Origin: Lunularia cruciata
Lineage: Eukaryota > Streptophyta > Marchantiopsida > Lunulariales > Lunulariaceae
Direction of reading: 5' to 3'
NCBI GenBank assembly: GCA_948567375.1
Contig: OX419761.1
Span: forward strand, 29,266,501-29,330,500
DNA: 64,000 bases
Position numbers and translations under genes: made by a program. This document shows positions 10,698-22,565 of the stretch, one piece after another (the stretch's first letter is position 1; every line of letters starts with the position of its first letter). The notes under the pieces were generated by a model. That model was not told the DNA's origin and did not search any database. It saw nothing but the letters and a program-made list of their open reading frames with translations.

Positions 10698-11561
10698 GAT
10701 CCTGAGAAAGTGATGAAAATCTTAGACCTTCCATTCCCTTCAAGGTGGACAAAGTTACGTCAATTCTTGGGGATGGTTGGATACTACAGGAGGTTCATCT
10801 TCTCATTTTCCAACAAGGCTTATGCATTGACCATTTGCATGAAGAAGGGTGTAGATTACATGGTGATTTTGGAGGACAAGGAGGCTCTCAAAGCTTTTGA
10901 GGAGCTCAAGCAATCCCTTATTGTAGCTCCAATTCTTGCTAAACCTGATTGGAGTAAGCCTTTCATCCTCTACAATGATGCTTCTAATGTAGCTATAGGA
11001 TGCACTCTTAGTCAATTAGACCAAGATGGGCATGATCATCCAATAGCTTATGCTAGTAGGTAGTTGGTTTCAGTAAAGAAGAACTACTCTATCACGGAGA
11101 GAGAAGGGTTTGCAGTGATCTTTGGTCTCAAGAAGTTTAGACACTACTTGATTGAAGGGAAAGCCACCATTGTCACAGATCACAAGGCTTTGAAGTACAT
11201 CTTCAACAAGCCTAATGTTGAAGGGAGACTAGCAAGGTGGATGATACTCTTGTCTGAGTATGACTACACCATTGAAGATAGGTCAGGAAAGAAACATGCA
11301 AATGCCGATTTGTTATCTAGGGCCTATGATCATGATGGAGATGAGCCAGTGGATGATTCCTTCCCGGATGAGGAACTCATGACAATCTCAATCACTCAAG
11401 AGGTTCCAATGGAGTACAAGGAGATTGTGGATTTTATGACAAGAGGTAACTATCCAGAAGGGATGCATGCTAGGGAGAGGAAGGCCCTTGCAGCAAGATC
11501 TAAACCTTACATAATGGTGGAGGATATTCTTTTTCACCAAGGAGCAGATGGTCTACTTTGA
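10698..11561 (+). pseudogene. Element B RT end and RNase H
   Basis: The frame resumes after C1 with the RT thumb/connection (FLGMVGYYRRFI). RNase H follows: ILYNDASNVAIG with the first Asp, ITEREGFAVIF with the Glu, IVTDHKALKYI with the second Asp, and KHANADLLSR closing the domain. A TAG at 11061-11063 and a TGA at 11559-11561 interrupt it. All expected RNase H acidic residues are still present. Its role would be removal of template RNA during cDNA synthesis. Confidence 0.88.
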
Positions 11562-11567
11562 AGAGCA

Positions 11568-12685
11568 ATGGGTAAGGAAGAGTCTATCCTACTCATAAAG
11601 GAGTTTCATGAAGGTTTAGTGTGTGGAGGACACTTTGCAGGAAAGGTGACTGCTTTCAAGATTCTAGATGCAGGTTACCATTGGAGAGGGATTTTAAAAA
11701 TTGTCTTGATTATTGCAAAACTTATCATGTTTGTCAAGCTTTTGCTAGAAATTCTACATCCATTCCACCTCTTAGATCAATTTCATTGCTATGACCTTTT
11801 GAGAAGTGGAGATTGATCTTGTAGGTCCTCTCAATAGAACCCCAAGGAATAATCAGTAAATTGTGGTAGTTACTGATTATCTTACTAAGTGGGTTGAGGC
11901 TAGACCATTGAGGGACAAGAATGAAGATGAAGTTGGTAGATTTCTTTATGAATGCATTATCACTAGGTTTGGATGCCCTTTGGAGTTGGTTTCTGATAGA
12001 GGAGGAGAGTTTACAAGAAGTATCACTACAGCCATGCTACAACATTTCTCCATCACACAAAGAGTAACTACATCCTATAAGCCAAATTTCAATGGCTTGG
12101 CAGAGAGAACCAATCAGACCTTGTGCATGATGTTGGCCAAAGATGCAGAAAAGGAGGAGGCTAAACATCATTGGGACAAGAGGATTCATGCAATTTTGTG
12201 GGAGTATAGGATAACCATGAAGACTTCCACCGGGTATTTGCCATTTCAATTGGTATATTGTATTGCGTCTACCTTACCTATTCACTTTGATCTTCCTACC
12301 TTCCAAAGCATTCATAAAAGATTGAAGAAAGCACAAGGAGGTGATGCAGAGAAGTCAAGGAAGGAACAACTCATGGAGTTGGAAGAGGCAAGAGCAGTTG
12401 CTATGGTTCGAGTGGAGCAAGCCCAAAGGAAACAAAAGGAAAGCTATGACAAGAGGCAAGGCAAGAAGAAGGTGGAGCCTTTCAAAGAAGGTGATTCCTT
12501 TGGGTAATGTTGTTTGATTCTATTCGATTCAAGAGAGTGCAAAAGAAGTTTTTGCCTAAGTACTTAGGACCTTTCATAGTGGAGAAGGTGTGGAGCAATT
12601 ACACCTATGATCTCAAGGAGTTGGGAGGAAGAAACTTTGATAGGATTAACCATGATAAGTTGAAGATGTATCATAGAAGGTAGAG
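11568..12685 (+). pseudogene. Element B integrase
   Basis: The zinc-binding region HEGLVCGGHFAGK is followed by CKTYHVCQ, where one zinc Cys of the usual pair is Tyr. The catalytic triad is preserved: VVVTDYLTKW (about 11870), LVSDRGGEF (about 11990) and GLAERTNQ (about 12100). The C-terminal part ends in GPFIVEKV and INHDKLKMYHRR (about 12640-12682), with no chromodomain. Frame changes occur near 11700-11840 and 12500. The polypurine tract and 3' LTR follow directly. Confidence 0.88.
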
Positions 12686-12717
12686 AGACCTTCACTTTGA
12701 GGACAAAGTGAAAACTC

Positions 12718-12731
12718 AGTCTGGGGGTAAA
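12718..12731 (+). other. Element B polypurine tract
   Basis: Purine-rich CTGGGGGTAAA ends exactly at the 3' LTR, where gypsy elements carry the plus-strand primer. Confidence 0.6.
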
Positions 12732-13424
12732 TGTAACACCCATTTGTGCATGTGTGTGGTATTGTGATATTTAGCTTGGTATTACATGTACTTGATAGAT
12801 ATTATTTATATAGAGATAAAGGATGGTTCTACATTATTCATGATTAGCTAGAGTTAGTTATAGCTAAGATAGAGGGACCTTACTTTAGAGGAGGTAGAAA
12901 AGATGAGCACCACTATTTTGGATTCTAGTGTGTTGACTTGGTATTATTCCTAGGTGTTTGGCTTTGAGGAAAAAGTTGAGAACTCTTGGGCCCACAAGCC
13001 TTTTTGTTTTGGATTCTTCTTTAGTCCAAGGATAGCCCATGTGAAGGAATCTTTGACTTAGTGGTTGTGTCAAGATAAGATCACATGCTTAGGGAATATG
13101 CCCATGTGAATGGATATTCCTTTATACTTTTTGACTTTATTTGACTTTTAGCCTAGTAACTTGAGTTACTCTAGTAATTGGTAACTTTGGTACGTAACTA
13201 TTTCACATGTATATAAACAAGGGGTGAGGAAGTACTCATCATCCTTTCATTTGCAAATATTTCTCTTTCATTGAGTTCTCTAGTGAGCAATGTCTTGAGT
13301 CTTGGAGTGTTAGCCTTGGAGGAGTATGATGGAGTTGGGGTTCCTTGCCTTCTTAGTCCATGGTGCGCTACCATAATAATAGCCATCAGAGGTTCATCCT
13401 AAGTGAGAGACAGGCTGGCTCTCA
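12732..13424 (+). repeat. Element B 3' LTR (693 bp)
   Basis: Starts TGTAACACCC and ends GGCTGGCTCTCA. It has the same length as the 5' LTR with only scattered differences, and a TATA-like box at 13210-13217. GTAT at 13425-13428 is the target duplication. Confidence 0.93.
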
Positions 13425-14040
13425 GTATGCATCTCTGACCGTGATCCTTGATTCACCAAGAAATTTTAGCAAGCACTCTTCTAGATACTTGGCAACAAGC
13501 TTGTTTCCAAATACTCGGCACCAAGCTTACTTTGTCCATTGCCTATCATCCTCAAATTGATGGACAAATTGAAGGTGCACATTGCACCTTGGAGGATATG
13601 CTTCATGCCTTTGTCAATATTCTTGACACCAATTGGGATGAATGTCTTGCAGCTACGGAGTTTGCATACAATAACTCTAAATAGGAAAGCATCGGATTCT
13701 CTCCTTTCTTTCTCAATTTTGGCCAAGATCCACTTGTTCTAGATTCCTTTCTTGCTCTTCCTCCATCTCATGTTCCTCATGCATCAACCTTCTTGACCAC
13801 CATATCCCAATCACTCCTGCAAGCCAAGTCTCATCTCCTTGTTGCTCAGAATCATCAAAAACAATATGTGGACCACCATCATCGTGATCTCACCTTTCAA
13901 GTTAGTGACAAAGTCATGCTCTCCTCTAGTAACCTACCCCTCCCACTTGATACCCAAGTTTGTAAACTTGCCTCAATTGGATAGGACACTTTGATGTCAC
14001 CCACATCATCTCTCTTGTTGCTTATCAACTCGCCTTGCCT
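13425..14040 (+). pseudogene. Element A integrase, C-terminal part
   Basis: This is the continuation of the domain cut at 2524. SDRDP (about 13434-13450) holds the second catalytic Asp. Then come AYHPQIDGQIEG with the catalytic Glu, HCTLEDMLHAFV, and WDECLAATEFAYNNS, all hallmarks of the chromovirus integrase core. The C-terminal GPY-like region (LLVAQNHQKQYVDHHHRDLTFQ) follows. Stops at about 13450, 13468, 13681 and 13982 break it. Confidence 0.9.
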
Positions 14041-14370
14041 TGTCATATGCGCATCCACTCTATCTTCCATATTTCTAAGTTGAAACTCTTTGTTCCTAAT
14101 CCATCTTCTTTTTCCTCTTGTGTCCAACCTCCTCCTCCTCCCATCCCTATCCATGATCATGAAGAGTACAAAGTTGATTGTATACTTGCACATTGCCACA
14201 TCCAACACAACCGCAAACAACATATAAAGTACAAGGTCCTTTGGAAGGGCTATCTCCTTCATGATGCCACTTGGGACCCTCTGTCTCATCTCCAAAATAC
14301 ACAAATGGCCATCCAAGAGTTTGAAGCTTCAATGGCAACGAGGATGTCACCAACTAGCGGTGGGGAAATA
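14041..14370 (+). pseudogene. Element A chromodomain
   Basis: After a proline-rich link, the sequence EEYKVDCILAHC...KYKVLWKGYLLHDATWDP (about 14160-14280) matches the chromodomain pattern EYEVExILxHR...YLVKWKGYxxxEATWEP, then LQNTQMAIQEF. The chromodomain of chromoviruses tethers integrase to modified histone tails. It is open here, although the polyprotein upstream is broken. A polypurine tract (GCGGTGGGGAAATA) immediately precedes the LTR. Confidence 0.9.
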
Positions 14371-14782
14371 TGTAACAATATGGAGTTTAGCGACAAAGTT
14401 AGTCAAGGCTAATAAAGTAGTGAATAGACCAAATGAGCCTAGAATATCCTAGAAGTATCTAGGAAGCTTCACACTAGCTTAGCTTGCACCTCAAGTAAGT
14501 AGTTCTAGAAGGGAGCTTTTAGAAGCTTCCAACCAACTTAGCTTGCATGCCAAGTAGGTGGCTTCAAGAAGGAAGCTTCTTGAGGAGCTCCCCGGTTAAC
14601 TAGGCTTGCACTCCAAGAAAGTGGCTCAAGGAAGCTTGTTGAGAAGCTTCTCAAGAGCCTTGTATGCTCCCTATAAATACAAGAGCCAAAGCTCATGCTA
14701 GGCATTCAGAGTTTCCCTCATTCAAGTGTCCCAATGTGAGCTTCCATTCTCTTAGTTCTCTCCTTGGTCTTGGTCTTTTACA
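14371..14782 (+). repeat. Element A 3' LTR (412 bp)
   Basis: Begins TGTAACAATATGG and ends CTTTTACA. It matches the 415-bp LTR of element F at 58712-59126. About 14455-14660 holds diverged tandem units with AGCTTAGCTTGCA and AAGCTTC cores in the upstream (U3-like) half. Confidence 0.88.
14672..14679 (+). promoter_or_regulatory. TATA box of element A LTR
   Basis: TATAAATA lies 110 bp before the LTR end, downstream of the AAGCTT-rich repeats. The F copy has TATAATTA at the same place (about 59012). This is a likely element promoter. Confidence 0.6.
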
Positions 14783-14976
14783 CCACCAGATTTGGCAACG
14801 AGATAGATCTTTTTGCATCTCAAGGTAGACTACATGTTTGTGGTTTGTCTCCACTACAAATGCTTTCTTCCCAAGATAGTGCTTCCAATGCTTGGTTGCA
14901 AGGACAATGGCCAGCTCTTTTCATCCTATGGTAAGATAGTTGCATTTTGCCAATAATAGCTTTCAAGAGAAATTTG
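14783..14976 (-). pseudogene. Element G2 fragment: RNase H region
   Basis: Reads on the minus strand like the RNase H segments of G1 (about 24900-25080) and G3 (about 33640-33800): the block for HxKxLVYL, the LGKKAF...KHW segment and the region ending at YFS/AI. It is bounded by element A on the left and by the C2-C3 dimer on the right, and resumes at 22505. Confidence 0.85.
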
Positions 14977-15765
14977 TGTGACAACCCAACAAATATCACT
15001 TTTGCGGTAATTGGGTAAGTAAATTTTGTTCCCGCAGAGATATGAGTCCAAAATGTCCAAATACAAAGCAAAGTAACAATTTCAGTTCTTCTTGAGTTCT
15101 TCTTTAGTCTCTCAAGTAGAAACTACACCTAGAAGAGAGTAACAAGCACTAACTCGCAGTCTTGTCACAAAGTAACAGTCCTTAATCACAACTCTATCAA
15201 ATCTTTCCATTTTTCAAACAATCTTGATTGTGATGATTCAGGCTCTCCCAAAAATGGCACTTCATTGCAAAACAACTTCACCTCAGAATTGTGTTCCACC
15301 CTTCCACTGAAGGCACAACTTCCTTGATCGAAATTGCTTCACATCAACCTTGCACTGCACTCACAAATGCGGAATACTACCAACACTACAATTCTTCTCA
15401 GATTTGTCAAGGCATTGCTTTGATTACACTTCACTCAAGATCAAACACATAGAATGAAGATCAAGGCTGCGGAATCCAACAAGCACATTGACTTGCACTC
15501 CAAATTTCTTCACACACTCACAAACACAGTTGCAAAGTTGATACTTGGAATCAAGCTCAAACGACGAGCACTACTTCACAGCACTTTGCTTTATCTATTC
15601 TCAAAAATAATGAGCACTGAACAACATCTACGAATGCCACTCTTAAATAGTGAAGCAAATGATAGTTATCTTCCTAATGCACCTCTTCCTAATGACTCTA
15701 CAAACCTGCAGATCTAAAATGACAATGCACCTCTTCATATCTGCCTATTCCAATCTCCAATTGGT

Positions 15766-18050
15766 TACTAGTCCGATCCGATGTCTACTTCTTCCTCGGC
15801 TTTCAAACCCAAACCCGAAGTAACTATACTTCCTAATATTCTATCCTCGGGTTTCATATCTCCTACATCTTCTACCAGATCTAATAGGTCTCTTTCTTGA
15901 TCTGATATTTCACTAGTAGGTAATCTATCTAACTCCTTATCTCCCAACCCACTCTTCTCTATTGTCTCCAATGGTAGCTCCAAAGACATCGCACTCCTAC
16001 TTCATCTACTTTGGGTTTGGCTCTAACGTCTTTCCAAAGTTTATCTATCTCCAATCTCACTAAGTCTAGTCTAATTGCGATATTATCTTCTACTTCTAAT
16101 ATCTTCCTATCTACACAAGTCCTGAGACTTATTAACAGCCCGTTCAAATTTGTATCCTTCACCTGTCTCCTCCTCGTCTCCTACACCAACAACTTCAACT
16201 CGTGCAGCCTTGTCTCCTCAATCCAAATATTGGCCTTTGTACTTAACATTGCATTCATTCTGATGACAATCTCCTTCAATGGCTCTAATCGCATCTTCCT
16301 TTCCCCTTCCCGATCTGCAAGCCAATCTTCTATGTACATCACCAATTCCGCCTCAAACTTGGCTTTCACTATTTCTTTCTCCTTCTCCTTTTGCTCAATC
16401 TTCTCCTCTTGATTACGAAGTAACTCTCATAATCTCTCTTCTTCCCTATATCTTACTGTCAACTCCCGCTGCCACAATTTCTTCTTCTCTTCTACACTCT
16501 CCATCACTCTATCGAGTTCTTGTTCCTTCGCTGCTACCCTCGCCATAGCATGGATAATTTCTAATCTGGAATCAGCAAACTATTGCTTCAAGATCTCATA
16601 CTCTGCTACTTGTCTTTCCCTCGCTAAGTCACTCTTCTTCACAAGTTCTTCTTGATACCTTGCTTCTCTCTTCAAGTCTTCAATCACTTGATTCTATACT
16701 ATTGCCTCCCCTTGCAGTACTTCCCTTTCCTCCTCATCTTGGGGTATACTCTTCTTCAACTCCGAGTTCTCTTCTTCCAATCTCGCCAAAACCTGCAACA
16801 CAATCTTCACCTCTGGACATGTTGACTGCATCTCCTTCTTCTTGTGCTCCAACTTCACCAACAATGGACACACAATCTCCCGCAGGTACTCCACTCCATC
16901 ACTCACAACTACTTCCTCTTGCGTAGCAATCTCCTTCCTTACTTCTTCTTCACCCGATACTCGTCTTCTTCTACAATCTTCGTATCGGAATTGATGCCTC
17001 ACTTCCCGAGCTAGCATTTGCTTCTTCTCTCGCCTTACTTGGACCCGCTTCACACTTTGCATTGCATCTTGAACAAAATCCCCTCTAGATTGTAAAATTC
17101 TTCTCCTTGGGCTCGAGTATCTCATCCTCCAACTTCTCAATAATTTCTTCTTTGAGCTCCACCTGAACTTCTTCTTCTTCTTCAGCAGTAGCAAGTACCG
17201 ACATCATCTCTCCACCTTCATCACTATCACTACTCGTATCTCCACTTTGTAGTGTGAGCTCTGGTTCTTCCTTGCATTCCGAGTCTTTGGACTTGCACTC
17301 GGCTTTGCCTTCTGAGTCTTTGTCTAACATCGCAATCACCACTATGCCTTTCCTCGGGTTTCCTCTCTTGACTTTCCGAGGTCTTGTCTTGTCTTCGGCT
17401 TCTCCTTGCCGACTCTGCTTCTTCAACTTTGGAGTACTCACTTCTATCTCCACGCTCTTACTCGTCTTTGCGTAGTACTCATCCGTGCTTCGGATTTGAA
17501 GAATGTATTGCTACTCCTCCAGGTTGACTTCTCTTCTCAAGTCGGGATGGAAGTGAGACACCATTCGGTTTTGCTCTGCCAAATTGAGCAAATTCAACCT
17601 GAGGTAGAAATGTGCTGCAAACGGCACGATGTAGTATAGAGGTGACTTATCCCACAAATTCCACACCATCTATCTTGTCCTCCCATGGAAGCACCTCGCC
17701 CAATTGATAGGTTCTCTTGCAAACATCTTATGGAAGAACACTGCTTGGTGTTTCATCACATAAGTCATTCTCTTTGGCTTCAATATCACCATGAGAGCAC
17801 TCACGATCCCTCTCTTCATTGGATCCTTGTAACTCTCAACCTTATATCCATTCTTTGTTCTCTTCGAAGAGAAAGCATCTCTCACTTCTTGAGTCTCTTT
17901 TGCTACTTCTCCCTTACCCAAGAATGTGGTACCCTACTCCGTGCCTACCTCTCTCCCGAGCACTAATCTCTAATCTGACTCTGTCCAGTGAGCCGGATTT
18001 CCTCTCTTCCCCTCTTCCTTGGGGCCATCAAGACACTTACTCTTGATTAT
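15766..18050 (-). pseudogene. Family IV coiled-coil ORF (C2 copy)
   Basis: Minus-strand homologue of the C1 ORF. The N-terminal block (KNGYKVESYKDPMKRGIV, VFFHKMF) is at about 17700-17900. The acidic Ser/Glu-rich middle is at about 17085-17450, the coiled-coil stretch at about 16180-17190, and the C-terminus GLKAEEEVDIGSD ends near 15768. Several stops and frame changes are present. It confirms that in-frame stops in C1 replace Gln or Arg codons. The function is unknown. Confidence 0.7.
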
Positions 18051-19507
18051 CTCCGTCATGAAACCTAGAAAACTGGCATTCCAGTTCCACGCCAAGAAGG
18101 TGATCCAAAGTCAGTTCAAGACTTTGATCCTCAAGATCACATCTAACCTCCAAATTGCATGATTTCTCACTGTGAATTTGGAGTTCTTCTTTCCTCCTCC
18201 CATCTCTCCTATTTTCTCACTATCTCTTGGTTTCACTCTCTCGAATTCTCCTCTACACACTAGCGCATCTTCAACTCTACTTCCCTTCCCTCAATCACTT
18301 GTAGGATGACTTCTCAACGGCAAAGGAAAATTGCTCGACATTGCTTCATCGTTAGCCTGATTTTTATAGATTTGCGCTTTCTTTGTCTCTCTTCAATTCA
18401 AGTTTCTACCAAGAAATCACACCTCTTGCATGTGTCTATCACTATCAATTGTACTTCATGCGTATGGGCCGCCGGTTTTGGACGGTCCCTTCTTGAATTT
18501 CTCACCCTAACAAAAGGTTGTTACACTATCTTCGCCTTGGGTTGAGCTCCCCCGATATGAAGACTCTTTCCTTTGGGTTGTATGCTGACAAGGCATATCC
18601 GAGTACTTTTCCTTATGACCTGAAGCCACTTTACCTTGGATTTCATCCCAAAGACTCTTTTCTTTGCCTTCTTTGGCCATACAGGCACAATCCAACTTCT
18701 CTATACACTTCTTCTTCTCTATTTTGAAAAAAACAAAAAATATGGGCACCACATCGGGTAAGTAAAGTTTGTTCACATAGAGATATTGGTTAGAAATGTC
18801 AAAATACAAAGTCAAATGTCACAAGGTAGTTCTTCTTGAGTTCTTCTTTAGTCTCTCAGGTAGAAACCACACCCAGAAGAGAGTAACAAGCACTGATTTG
18901 TAGCCTTATAACAGATTAACACTTCTTAATCATAACTCTTTCAAATCTTTCCAAACAATCTTGATTGCGATGATTCAAGCTCTCCCAAAAATGGCACTTC
19001 ATTGCAAAACAACTTCACCTTAGAATTGTGTTCTACCTGTCCACTGAAGGCACAACTTCCTTGATCAAAATTGCTTCACATCAACATTGCGCTGCACGCA
19101 CAAATGTAGAATACTACCAACACTACAATTCCTTTCAGATCTATCAAGGCATTGCTTTGATTGCACTTCAGTCAAGATCAAACACACAAAATGAAGATCA
19201 AGGTTGCGGAATCCAAAATCTAACAAACACACTAACTTGCACTTTGAATTTCTCCACACCTTCACAAACACAATCACAAAATTGATACTCGGAATCAAGC
19301 TCAAGCAATGAGCACTACTTCATAGCACTTTGCTTTATCTATTCTCAAAAATTATGAGCACTAAACAACATAAGACTGCGAATGTTACTCTTAAATAGTT
19401 GTTAGAACAAAAATTCTAACAACTATACCGTTCTACAACTCTACAAACCTGTAGATCCAAAAGGACAATGCATCTCTTCATATCTACCTCTTCCTATCTT
19501 AAAATTG

Positions 19508-21790
19508 TTTCTACTCCGATCCAATGTCTACTTCTTCCTTGGCTTTCAAACCCAATCCCGAAGTAACCTCACTTACTACTTTGTCCTCGGGTTTCACAAC
19601 TCCTAATTCCTCTACCAATTCTAACAGTTCTCTTTCCTGATCTGCAATTCCTCTAGTGGGTAATCCATCTAACTCCTTATCTCCCTACCCACTCTTCTCT
19701 AATACCTCCAATGGTAACTCCAAAGACATTTGCACTCCTATGTTATCTACTTTGGGTTTTGCTCTTACATCCTTCCAAAGTTTATCTATCTCTAACTTAA
19801 CTAAATCTAATCTAATTGTGATATTGTCTTCTACCTCCAATATCTTTCTATCTGCACGAGTTTTGAGACTGATCAACAACGCATTCAAATCTTTATCCTT
19901 TGCATTTCTCCTCCTTGTCTCTTGCACCAACAACTTCAACTCATGCAGTCTCATTTCTTCAATGTGCACGTTGGCCTCTGTACTTAGCATTGTGTTCATC
20001 TTGATCACGATCTCCTTCAATGGCTCCAATCTCATTTTCCTCTCTTGTTTTTGATCTACAAGCCAATCTTCTTTGTACATTGCCAATTCTGCTTTGAACT
20101 CGGCTTTCACAGTTTCCTTTTCCTTCTCCTTCTACACAATCTTCTCCTCCTAATTGTGAAGTAACTCTCTCAACCTTTCTTCCTCTCTATATCTCACTGT
20201 CAACTCTCTCTACTAGAGCTGCTTCTTCTCTTCTACACTCTCCATCACTCTATCAAGGTCTTGCTCTTTCTCTGCTACTCTTGCCACAGCATGGATAATT
20301 TCTAATCTCAAATCAGCAAACTGCTACTTCAAGATTTCATACTCAACTACTTGTCTTTCCCTTGCTATGTCACTCTGTTCTATGAGTTCCTCCCTATTCT
20401 CCTCTTCTCTCTTCAAATTCTCAATCACTTGATTATGTACTACTGCATCTACTCGTAGTACTTCCCTTTCCTCCTCAGCTCGGATTATACTCTTCTTTAA
20501 TTCTGAGTTCTCTTCTTCTAATTGAGCTAACACTTGCAACACAATCTTCACCTCCGGACACTTTGACTGCATCTCCTTCTTCTTCTGCTCTAACTTCACT
20601 AATAACGGGCACACAACCTCCCGCAAATACTCTACTCCTTTACTCAGATTTACATTGACTTGTGGACTTATCTCCTTCTTCACCTCTTCCTCACTTGACA
20701 CTTGCCTTCTAAGCCGTAGTTGCCTTATGGGTATGGATTCTTTGCCCCCCGAACTTCCATCCTCCTCTTCTCTTACCTTACTCAGCCCTACCTCATACTT
20801 CACCTTCTGTTTGGAACGAACTCCTCTCTAAATTGTAACTCTCTTCTCCTCTTGCTTTGGAACTTTTTTTCCAGTTTTGAGTTACTTTTCTCCTCCGTCT
20901 CTATCTTGGCTTCCTCTTCTTGGGTATCGATTTCATCTCCACTCCATTGTTGTTGTCACTACTTGTGTCTCCACTCTGCAGTGTGAACTCGGGTTCTTCC
21001 TTCCTCTCCAAATCTTTGGACTTGCACTCGGCTTCTCCTTCGATTCTTCATCTGACGATATGACTAACACCAGCTTTTTCCTTGGGTTTACCCTTCTAGC
21101 CTTCCAAGGTCTCACTTCCTCTACTTCTTCTTCTCTTTGTTGACTCCTCTTCTTTGACTGCGGAGTACTCACTTCCAACTGCACACTCTGCCCCGTCTAC
21201 GCGTAGTACTCATCACTGCTCTTGATCTGAAGAATGTATTGTTGCTCCTCTGCATCGACATCTCTTCTTAAGTCGGGATGGAAATGCAACATTATCTTAT
21301 TACGCTCTGCTGCATTGAGCAAGTTCAACCCCAGCTAGAAATGGGCTGCAAATAGCATAATGTAATGTGGAGGTGACTTGTCCCGCAAATTCCACACCAT
21401 CTATCTTGTCCTCCCATGAAGACACTTTGCCTAGTTAATTGGCTCTCCTGCAAACATCTTATGGAAGAACACCACTTGGTGCTTCATCACATAAGTTGTT
21501 CTCTCCGGCTTCAAGATTGCCATTAGAGCACTCATGATCCATCTCTTGATAGGATCCTTGTAGCTCTCTACTTTGTAACCATTCTTCATGCGCTTCAAAG
21601 AGAAGGCATCTCTCACTTCCTGGGTTTCTTTGGCTACTTCCCCCTTCCCCAAGAACGTGGCACTATGCTTGGCGCCTGCTTCTCTCCCGAGTACTAACCT
21701 CCAATCCGACTCTATCCATCAAGCTGGATCTCCTCTCTTCCCTTCCTCTTCATAGCCATCAAGACACTTACTCTCGATGATCTCAGTCAT
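19508..21790 (-). pseudogene. Family IV coiled-coil ORF (C3 copy)
   Basis: Minus-strand homologue of the C1 and C2 ORFs. The N-terminal block is at about 21430-21652 (GKGEVAKETQEVRDAF, KNGYKVESYKDP, VFFHKMFAGEPIN). A Lys/Glu-rich segment is at 20933-21184, and two long coiled-coil stretches are at 20324-20803 and 19685-20110. HELKLLVQETRRR shows the Gln that is a TAG stop in C1 at 9484. Frame breaks separate the segments. The function is unknown. Confidence 0.7.
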
Positions 21791-22504
21791 GAACCTGGAA
21801 AGCTAACATTCCAATTCCATGCCAAGAATGTGATGCGAAGCCTGCTCAAGACTTCAATTCTTGCGATCACATCTAACCTCCAAATCGCATGATTTCTACT
21901 ACAAATTTGGAGTTCTTCTTCCCTCCTCCCATCTTTCTCTCTTCCACTCTGGATTGGGGACTATTCTTCCTACTGATTCCCAAAATAACTCTCTTGATTT
22001 CCTCTTGACACGCCAGTGTGTCTTTAACTCTACTTCCCCTTCCCATGATCTCTTGTAGGGTGACTTATTAACGGCCATGGAAAATTGCTTGTCATCACTT
22101 TGTCTTTAGCCCAATTTTTATAGAGTTGCACCTTCTTTGTCTTTCTTCAATTTGAGTTTCTACCAAGAAATCACACCTCTTACATGCTCTTGTCATTGTC
22201 AAGTGTCCTTCACGCGTATGACCGTCGGTTTTGAACGGTCCCTTCTTGAATGTCTCACGCCGACAAAAAGTTGTTACATTGTCCTCACCTCGGGTTGAGC
22301 ACCCTGATACAAAGACTCCTTACTTTGGGTTGTATATTGATAGGGCAATTCTGAGAACCTCACCTCATGAACCAAAGTCACATTACCTCGGGTTTCATCC
22401 TAAGGACACTTTTCTTTGCCTTCTTCGGCCATACAGGCGCAATTTTGACTTCTCTATACACTTCTTCTTCCAAATTGAAAAAAAACAAAAATGTGGGTAC
22501 CACA

Positions 22505-22565
22505 ATATGCAATTGGATGCAATAGGTCATGCCACTCTTTTTGTAGGACTACTCCTATTGTTACA
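22505..22565 (-). pseudogene. Element G2 fragment: RNase H continuation
   Basis: A 61-bp piece that matches the G1 and G3 RNase H around the AI-G-WHDR/QQEW segment. It bridges the C2-C3 insertion and the start of G1, and links the G2 pieces at 14783-14976 and 29654 onward. Confidence 0.8.

Larger units (their letters stand above)
2525..13424 (+). mobile_element. Element B: full-length Ty3/gypsy element of family I, split by C1
   Basis: Two LTRs of 693 bp (2525-3217 and 12732-13424) flank gag, protease, reverse transcriptase, RNase H and integrase. The element lies inside the integrase of element A. GTAT precedes the left LTR (2521-2524) and follows the right LTR (13425-13428). Joining the flanks restores a SDRDP integrase frame, which proves the insertion. 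The primer site resembles the tRNA-Asp type. There is no chromodomain, so it belongs to the non-chromoviral side of gypsy elements (Athila/Tat-like or a related early-plant lineage; this placement is inference). It is 10.9 kb long, of which 3.8 kb is the inserted C1. Confidence 0.94.
1..14782 (+). mobile_element. Element A: Ty3/gypsy chromovirus, 5' end outside window, split by element B
   Basis: This is a family III LTR retrotransposon. In order it has the protease C-terminus, a repeat spacer, reverse transcriptase, RNase H, integrase, chromodomain and 3' LTR. The integrase breaks off at 2524 and resumes at 13425 in the same frame, because element B (2525-13424) was inserted there with a GTAT duplication. 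The 3' LTR ends at 14782 and abuts minus-strand RNase H sequence of element G2, so A was inserted into G2. The 5' LTR, gag and protease active site lie left of the window. Several stops and frameshifts make it a dead copy. Element F at 58712-64000 is a second copy of the same family. Confidence 0.92.
14977..22504 (-). mobile_element. Tandem dimer of family IV elements (C2 14977-18753, C3 18754-22504)
   Basis: Two head-to-tail minus-strand copies of the C1 unit lie inside G2's RNase H region. The outer ends are intact (TGTGACAACCC at the left, GGTACCACA at the right) and are flanked by ATTTG (14972-14976) and ATATG (22505-22509), a 5-bp duplication with one difference. Flanking G2 sequence joins smoothly across it. 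At the internal junction (18753/18754) the 3' end of C3 lacks about 34 terminal bases present in C1 and C2. The dimer therefore appears to have entered as one unit, or to have arisen by unequal exchange afterwards. Confidence 0.85.

Noticed and set aside
4054-12685. Treating the retroelement frames as working genes
   Set aside because: Every polyprotein has stops, frameshifts, insertions or altered catalytic residues.
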